Source of the DNA: Enterocloster lavalensis
Lineage (GTDB): Bacteria > Bacillota > Clostridia > Lachnospirales > Lachnospiraceae
Direction: 5' to 3'
Length of the DNA: 64,000 nucleotides
Assembly: GCF_902364025.1 (NCBI RefSeq)
Contig: NZ_CABJCG010000009.1
Span: 194,123-258,122 of the forward strand
Made by a program: the position numbers and the translations under genes
Notes under the pieces: generated by a model
Told to the model about the DNA's origin: nothing
What the model saw: only the letters and a program-made list of their open reading frames with translations
Database searches by the model: none
Shown: positions 59,232 to 64,000 of the stretch, in pieces
Layout: each line of letters begins with the position of its first letter
Position numbering within the stretch: position 1 is the first letter of the stretch

Positions 59232-61901
59232 ATGGATAAGTACGAGTTTAACATTAAGGTGGAACAGATTAAAAAGTTGGTGAATAAAGGCGACTATGAG
59301 ACCGCGATGAAAATTACGGACACCGTTGACTGGAGACGTGTCCGCAATGTGAGCATCCTGTCCATGGTGGCAACCATCTACGAGAAAAATGAGGATTACC
59401 AGGAAGCGAAGGATATCCTTCTGCTGGCCTTTGAGCGGGCGCCCATCGGCAAGCGCCTGCTGTATAAGCTGGCTGATTTGGCGATCAAAGAAGGCAATGT
59501 CGGCGAGGCGGAGGATTATTACCGGGAATTCTGCGACCTGGCTCCCGACGATCCCAGACAATATCTGCTCCGCTACATGATTCTCGGAGCCAAGGGCGCG
59601 CCGCCCCAGCAGCTGATCCATACCCTGGAGCAATACTGCAATGTGGAATTAGATGAAAAGTGGCTGTATGAATTGGCCACTTTGTACAATGAGGTGGGCA
59701 TGTCGGATCTCTGCGTGCGCACCTGCGATAAGATTATGCTGATGTTCGGCCTGGGCAAATATGTGGACAAGGCCATGGAGTTAAAGATTCAGCACGCTCC
59801 CCTGACCAAGTATCAGATGGATCTGGAGGAGAACCGGGACAAATACGAGGCGCGGCTGCGGGCTGTGGAGCAGGGCTACGAGGCGCCGTCCGCTTCCTAC
59901 GACTACGACATGCCTCCGGCTGGACGCCCCGTGCCGGTGCCGGTCCAGCGCGCTGCGGCGGAGCCGCCCCAGGAGGATCCCTATGAAGAGGAGCCCGTCT
60001 ACGGGGAGCGCCAGCCGTACCGTCCCTACCGCGGTAACCGGGAGGAACCGGCTTATCAGGAGGAGTCTGCCTATGGGGAAGAACCTGCTTACGCGGAAGA
60101 TTCCGGCTATGGGGACGACCCCGCTTATGGGGAGGATTCCGTCTACGGGGAGGATTCCGCTTATGGGGACACCCCTGCTTACGCACAGGATTCCGTCTAT
60201 GGGGACGACCCCGCATACGCGCGGGAAACCGTCTATGGGGACGATCCTGCTTACGCGCAGGACCCGGCCTATGGGGACGATCCCGCTTACGCAGAAGACC
60301 CGGCTTATGGGGAAGGCCCCGCTTATGCGCAGGACCCTGCCTATGCGGAAGAACCCGCCTACGCCGGAGCCCCCGCATACCGGGAGGACGGCGGTTACAG
60401 CGCCGGGGAGCCGGATTCAGCCGGCGGATATTACGGGGAGCAGCCTGAGGTATCCTACACCGGAGATCAGGAATATACGCCCTACGAGGCGCAGGAAGGA
60501 CTGAGCGGGGAGGCCCCCCAGGTCTATGAGGAGGCGTATGAGCCTGAGGAGGAATCTCAGGCGGAGACGGAATACGAATCGGGATACGCCGGAGGGACCG
60601 GTACGGAGGAGTCCGGCTGGCCGGAGGAGAAGGAGACGCTGACCCAGGAAGCGCTGGCGGCCAGAGTTCATGAGGCCGAAGTGCAGGCCAGCCTCGCCCG
60701 GGAGCTGTCGCGTCTGTCCGGCGCGGAGTTCTCCGAGGAATCCCGCCAGGCGCAGACCAGAGTATTAAAGGATCTGCGCAGTCTGAAGGCGGACGACGGA
60801 GCCGACGACTATGCGCCGGTTGCAGCCCGTGTTTCCAACCATCTGATGATTGAATCCGAGGATCCCGATGAAGGCCTTGCCCTTGCCATCGACGCCCTGA
60901 AAAAGGTTCACCGGGAGCTGGGAATCAAGAATCAGGCGGCCAAGATCACCGGCGAGAAGCTCAACCAGAAGGGCGTTCTGGCCCTGGCGGACAAACTCAC
61001 CAGCAAAGACCTGATTATCGAGTATGCGGGCGATATGAGCGACGAGATGCTCCAGGAGCTGGATCTGCTTATGGCCCGGGATGAGACCGGAATGAACGTG
61101 GTGATGATCGACAACCGGGAACAGCTGGAAGCCATTCACCGCCAGTACCCCGGCCTTGCAAAACGTTTTGAGTGCATCGGCGAGGCCCCCGGAGCGCCTG
61201 CTTCGGACGCGGAAAAGCCCGCGGCGACTGTCCCTGCCCCCAAGGCTGCCCCTGTGCCAAAAGTGGTTGCGGCGGAGCCTAAGGCGACGGCTGCAAAGTC
61301 CCCTGCGAGTCCGGCCGCCCCGGTGAAAATGCCGTCTGCGGAGCCAAAGGCCCCGGTACTCAAAGCTCCCGTTCCCCCCGCCGCGGAAAAGGCGCCTGCG
61401 CGTCCCAAGGTGGTAAAACAGGAGCCTGTGTACGAGGACGAGTATGAGGACCGGTATCAGCCTGAGGACTATGAGGAGCCATATGAATCCGACGGCTACG
61501 ACGAGCCCGTGGAGGACATTCCGGCGCCCAAAACGCCTCCGGCACCGAAGCGCAAGGTGCCTGAGAAAGCGCCTGCGGCCCGCATCGAGGATGAGCCTGA
61601 GGAAGCGTATGAGGATGACGGGGAGGAGATGGACATTGACGAGTTCGCCCAGTATGCCTGCCAGTATGCCGGTGAAATCGACTGCAGCATCTCCGGAAAG
61701 AGCATGCTCGCCCTCTATGAGCGCATTGAGATCATGGAGGAGGACGGCATCCCGTTGACGCGTGCCAACGCGGAGGAGTTGATCGAGGAAGCAGCCGACA
61801 AGGCGGAGCGGCCCTCCTTAGGCAAGCGCGTAAAGGGGATCTTCTCGTCCAAATACGATAAGGACGGGCTGTTGATCCTGAAAGAGGAACACTTCATATG
61901 A
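59232..61901 (+). CDS. TPR-like protein with repeat stalk and degenerate AAA domain
   Basis: 889 residues from ATG 59232, nine bases after AGGGAG. Residues 1-190 are helical TPR-like repeats (KLVNKGDYETAMKITDTVDW, YREFCDLAPDDPRQYLLRY). Residues about 270-390 are Tyr/Asp/Pro repeats (AYGDDP, AYAEDP). Residues about 550-655 resemble the SpoVK/CbbX AAA fold but without an intact P-loop (IKNQAAKITGEKLNQ) and without acidic Walker B; MNVVMIDNREQLEAIHRQYP matches the sensor region. After a Pro/Ala/Lys linker, a helical C-terminal domain ends KRVKGIFSSKYDKDGLL. There is no signal or anchor. Probably a cytoplasmic scaffold; function unknown. Confidence 0.78.
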   Translation: MDKYEFNIKVEQIKKLVNKGDYETAMKITDTVDWRRVRNVSILSMVATIYEKNEDYQEAKDILLLAFERAPIGKRLLYKLADLAIKEGNVGEAEDYYREFCDLAPDDPRQYLLRYMILGAKGAPPQQLIHTLEQYCNVELDEKWLYELATLYNEVGMSDLCVRTCDKIMLMFGLGKYVDKAMELKIQHAPLTKYQMDLEENRDKYEARLRAVEQGYEAPSASYDYDMPPAGRPVPVPVQRAAAEPPQEDPYEEEPVYGERQPYRPYRGNREEPAYQEESAYGEEPAYAEDSGYGDDPAYGEDSVYGEDSAYGDTPAYAQDSVYGDDPAYARETVYGDDPAYAQDPAYGDDPAYAEDPAYGEGPAYAQDPAYAEEPAYAGAPAYREDGGYSAGEPDSAGGYYGEQPEVSYTGDQEYTPYEAQEGLSGEAPQVYEEAYEPEEESQAETEYESGYAGGTGTEESGWPEEKETLTQEALAARVHEAEVQASLARELSRLSGAEFSEESRQAQTRVLKDLRSLKADDGADDYAPVAARVSNHLMIESEDPDEGLALAIDALKKVHRELGIKNQAAKITGEKLNQKGVLALADKLTSKDLIIEYAGDMSDEMLQELDLLMARDETGMNVVMIDNREQLEAIHRQYPGLAKRFECIGEAPGAPASDAEKPAATVPAPKAAPVPKVVAAEPKATAAKSPASPAAPVKMPSAEPKAPVLKAPVPPAAEKAPARPKVVKQEPVYEDEYEDRYQPEDYEEPYESDGYDEPVEDIPAPKTPPAPKRKVPEKAPAARIEDEPEEAYEDDGEEMDIDEFAQYACQYAGEIDCSISGKSMLALYERIEIMEEDGIPLTRANAEELIEEAADKAERPSLGKRVKGIFSSKYDKDGLLILKEEHFI
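60050..60390 (+). repeat. 18-base minisatellite encoding a Tyr/Asp/Pro stalk
   Basis: About 18 units of six residues (AYGEDP, VYGDDP, AYAQDP and variants), in frame throughout. Confidence 0.9.
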
Positions 61902-61977
61902 TAAAGAAGCCCCGGAAGACTGGATTTCAGTGAACTTCCGGGGATACTTAATTAAAAACAAGAGAGGCAAAATTACT

Positions 61978-62802
61978 ATGAAAGCGATTCAGATTGTTGC
62001 GTTTGACCTTGACGGAACGCTGCTGGACAGTGACAAGAACATATCCGAGCGGAATATCCGTGCGCTGGCCCGCTGCGCCGAGAAGGGAATCTACGTTGTG
62101 CCCACCACCGGGCGGCCCACGGACGGCGTGCCGAAGCGTATCCGGGAATTGCCGGGCGTCCGGTATGCCATCACCACAAATGGAGGGGCCATTGTGGATC
62201 TTGAGACCGGTGAGCAGCTGATGGCGTGCACCCTATCCCCGCAAAAAGCCGTCGAACTGCTGGAAATCACCAGAGAATTCGACGTCATGGCCGACCCCTA
62301 CATTGGCGGCCGCGCGGTCACGGAGGAACGCTGTATGGCCCAGCTGCACCACTACGGGCTGAGCGAGGCGATGCAGACCATGGTCCACGATACCCGGGAT
62401 GTGGTCCGGGACGTGGTGGAATATGTGAGGCAGTCCGGTAAGGGCGTGGAGAAGATCAATATCTTTTTCGCGGATATCGCGGACCGCGCGCCGCTGCGCT
62501 GCCGCCTTGAGCAGGAGTCCGGAATTGCGATTACAGCGGCTATGGTCAACAATCTGGAGCTGAACGATGAAAATGCGACCAAGGGCAACGGGCTGATGTG
62601 GTTGGCCGATTATCTGGGCGTCGACCGGGAAGCCACCATGGCCGTCGGGGACGGCGAGAACGACGTGTCCATGATCCGGATGGCCGGAGTGGGCGTCGCC
62701 ATGGACAATGCCCTGGATCTGGTAAAACAATATGCGGATGAGATTACCCTGACCAATGACGAGGACGGGGTTGCCGCGGTGATTGAGCGGCTGATCGGTT
62801 AG
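61978..62802 (+). CDS. Cof-type HAD-superfamily phosphatase
   Basis: 274 residues from ATG 61978, ten bases after AGAGAGG. The HAD motifs are DLDGTLLDSD (D10 nucleophile, D12), VPTTGRPTDG, then a lysine in motif III and the acidic GDGENDVSMIRMAG. The type IIB cap lies between motifs II and III. These enzymes dephosphorylate sugar phosphates or flavin precursors, often with broad range. A GC hairpin at 61907-61943 separates it from the previous gene. Confidence 0.92.
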   Translation: MKAIQIVAFDLDGTLLDSDKNISERNIRALARCAEKGIYVVPTTGRPTDGVPKRIRELPGVRYAITTNGGAIVDLETGEQLMACTLSPQKAVELLEITREFDVMADPYIGGRAVTEERCMAQLHHYGLSEAMQTMVHDTRDVVRDVVEYVRQSGKGVEKINIFFADIADRAPLRCRLEQESGIAITAAMVNNLELNDENATKGNGLMWLADYLGVDREATMAVGDGENDVSMIRMAGVGVAMDNALDLVKQYADEITLTNDEDGVAAVIERLIG

Positions 62803-62846
62803 GACAGCGGGGAAACGGAACATAACAGACAGAAAGAGACGGTAAG

Positions 62847-63563
62847 ATGAGTTTAGAACATTGGCTGCCCATTGCGGTGGGCGTATTTTTAGTCAGCATG
62901 ATGCTGTACGGACATTACAGAGGATTCCTGCGCCAGTGCGTATCCATCGGCGCCCTGGTGATCACCATCCTGGCGGTCCGCTTTGCCACCCCGTATGTGA
63001 CTTCCTTCCTAAAGGAGAATACCCAGGTGCGGCAGGCGGTGGCTGAGATGATGGTAAAAGCCTCCGGCCTGGAGGAATACCGGGAAGAACAGCAGGATAC
63101 CCCTGCGTTTCAGCGCATCGCCATCGAAAATCTGAAGCTCCCTCAGTCCATGAAGGACGCTCTGATTGAGAACAATAACAGCGAGGTATATAATTTGCTG
63201 GGGGTGAATCATTTCATCGAATATGTCAGCGCTTATCTGGCCGGGATTCTGATCAATGCCGCGGTGTCCGTTCTGATGTTCCTGCTGACGTTTCTATTGA
63301 TCCAGCTCCTGGTGCGCTGGCTGGATCTGCTGGCCCGTCTGCCGATCATCTCAGGACTGAATAAGATCGCCGGCGCGCTCCTGGGACTTGCCCATGGACT
63401 GTTGCTTCTGTGGGTGGCCTGTCTGCTTCTGGACTTGTTTTCCGCCACGCCGCTGGGAAGCGCGCTCATGGAGCAGGTGGAGGAGAGCAGTTGGCTGACC
63501 TTTTTGTATCAGTACAATCTGTTGGGATTCCTGTTGCGGGGCATTTTAAACAGCATTCTTTAG
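62847..63563 (+). CDS. CvpA family membrane protein
   Basis: 238 residues with four hydrophobic segments (near 10-30, 32-50, 130-160 and 170-195). It fits the CvpA family in topology and in the opening pattern YGHYRGFLRQCVSIGALVIT. CvpA proteins affect envelope integrity and, in E. coli, colicin V export. The C-terminal amphipathic tail is usual. Confidence 0.8.
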   Translation: MSLEHWLPIAVGVFLVSMMLYGHYRGFLRQCVSIGALVITILAVRFATPYVTSFLKENTQVRQAVAEMMVKASGLEEYREEQQDTPAFQRIAIENLKLPQSMKDALIENNNSEVYNLLGVNHFIEYVSAYLAGILINAAVSVLMFLLTFLLIQLLVRWLDLLARLPIISGLNKIAGALLGLAHGLLLLWVACLLLDLFSATPLGSALMEQVEESSWLTFLYQYNLLGFLLRGILNSIL

Positions 63564-63601
63564 GAGAAATTTCATATACTATATATGCAATTAATTCAAT
63601 T

Positions 63602-63644
63602 TCCCGGTAAACGCGCGAAAAAGCGTTGCCGGGATTATTTTTTT
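63602..63644 (+). terminator. Intrinsic terminator of the CvpA gene
   Basis: CCCGG and ACGC pair with GCGT and CCGGG around a short loop, followed by ATTATTTTTTT. Confidence 0.85.
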
Positions 63645-63740
63645 ACAACCACTAAATATAGAAGAAACGAGGAAAATAGAGCATATTTAGTGTTTTGGCA
63701 GGAAATTAAAAAATTGTTTAAAAAAATGGCACAAATTCCC

Positions 63741-63963
63741 TTGACATATTTTCGATATGATGCTATATTAAAGTTCCACTGCGAAAGCAGGGGGATAACC
63801 TCGAAAAAAGAAGATCAAACAGAACTTCAAAAAAAGGTTAAAAAGTTGTTGACAGATACAGCCTGATGTGATAAGATATCAAAGTTGCTGTTGAAGCCAA
63901 AACAACAAAAACAAAAAAGTTTTTAAAAAAGTTGTTGACAAACGCTAGCGAGTGTGCTAAGAT
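63741..63963 (+). promoter_or_regulatory. Triple tandem promoter array, probably of an rRNA operon
   Basis: Three TTGACA boxes, each with an exact 17-base spacer: 63741 with TATATT 63764; 63849 with TAAGAT 63872; 63935 with TAAGAT 63958. The last two are each followed by a near-identical AAAGTTGCTG leader segment. Tandem, near-consensus promoters with repeated starts are typical of rRNA operons in Clostridia. No rRNA sequence begins before the window ends. Confidence 0.78.
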
Positions 63964-64000
63964 ATAAAAGTTGCTGCTAACGAAGAACAACAACAGAGAA

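Noticed and set aside
63585..63866. 93-residue frame at the window end
   Set aside because: It overlaps the CvpA terminator and two of the three tandem promoters and is Lys-rich AT sequence without a ribosome site.

Overview
ORGANISM: The window looks like a chromosomal segment of a high-GC, spore-forming member of the Lachnospiraceae, possibly Enterocloster-like. This is inferred from gene families, not from a marker gene. The signs are a Bacillus-type large SRP RNA, spmA and spmB homologues, a GerMN lipoprotein, cell-wall-binding repeat proteins with the Lachnospiraceae-type TPDGY/DASGAW motif, a giant LPxTG adhesin and a dnaX-ybaB-recR block. Codon third positions are strongly G/C. As a result many genes carry long open antisense frames, which I treat as shadows. 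LAYOUT: 1-1.8 kb is the 3' part of an FtsH-like AAA protease. 1.8-2.6 kb is a small secreted wall-binding protein. 2.9-13.9 kb is a sugar or sugar-acid catabolic locus: binding protein, ABC ATPase, two permeases, a DgoK-type kinase and a 2-hydroxyacid dehydrogenase. A GntR regulator on the opposite strand follows, then an RpiB/LacAB isomerase, a pentulose-phosphate-type epimerase, an SDR dehydrogenase and a LarA-like (nickel-pincer family) protein. 14-15.7 kb is a MerR regulator converging on a YitT membrane protein whose promoter has a MerR-style 19-bp spacer. 15.9-21.9 kb is an envelope-sensing locus: two secreted wall-binding proteins, a divergent small ORF/XRE repressor pair, and a 913-residue protein in which an ECF sigma factor is joined through a Gly/Ser/Ala linker and one membrane helix to a large outer domain. 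22-27.7 kb holds an unknown protein, SpmA, an NSS transporter, a lipoprotein, CysK and an archaeal-type ornithine cyclodeaminase. 27.9-41.0 kb is one gene for a 4365-residue SpaA/CnaB-type surface protein with an LPKTG sorting signal. 41.2-45.9 kb holds SpmB, a MurL-like/MurD-like pair, a MarR regulator and a GerMN lipoprotein. 46-52 kb holds a YARHG lipoprotein, NagB and a 1123-residue low-complexity protein. 52-63.6 kb is mostly housekeeping: an NrdG-type activase, TadA, an RmlD-like reductase, SRP RNA, phosphofructokinase, DnaX, YbaB, RecR, a TPR/degenerate-AAA protein, a HAD phosphatase and CvpA. The last 260 bases carry three near-consensus promoters in tandem, typical of an rRNA operon that would begin just beyond the window. 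HOW IT FITS TOGETHER: The strongest candidates for something new are (1) the single-polypeptide transmembrane sigma factor set among wall-binding proteins, (2) the adjacent MurL/MurD2-like pair, which suggests peptidoglycan D-glutamate made by epimerising an L-Glu precursor, and (3) the split sugar operon, which combines LarA-like, DgoK-like and RpiB/epimerase functions without a visible aldolase. A recurring oddity is in-frame minisatellite expansion (18, 33, 36, 39 and 54 bp units) inside at least five unrelated genes. No CRISPR array, tRNA gene, insertion sequence or prophage was seen.
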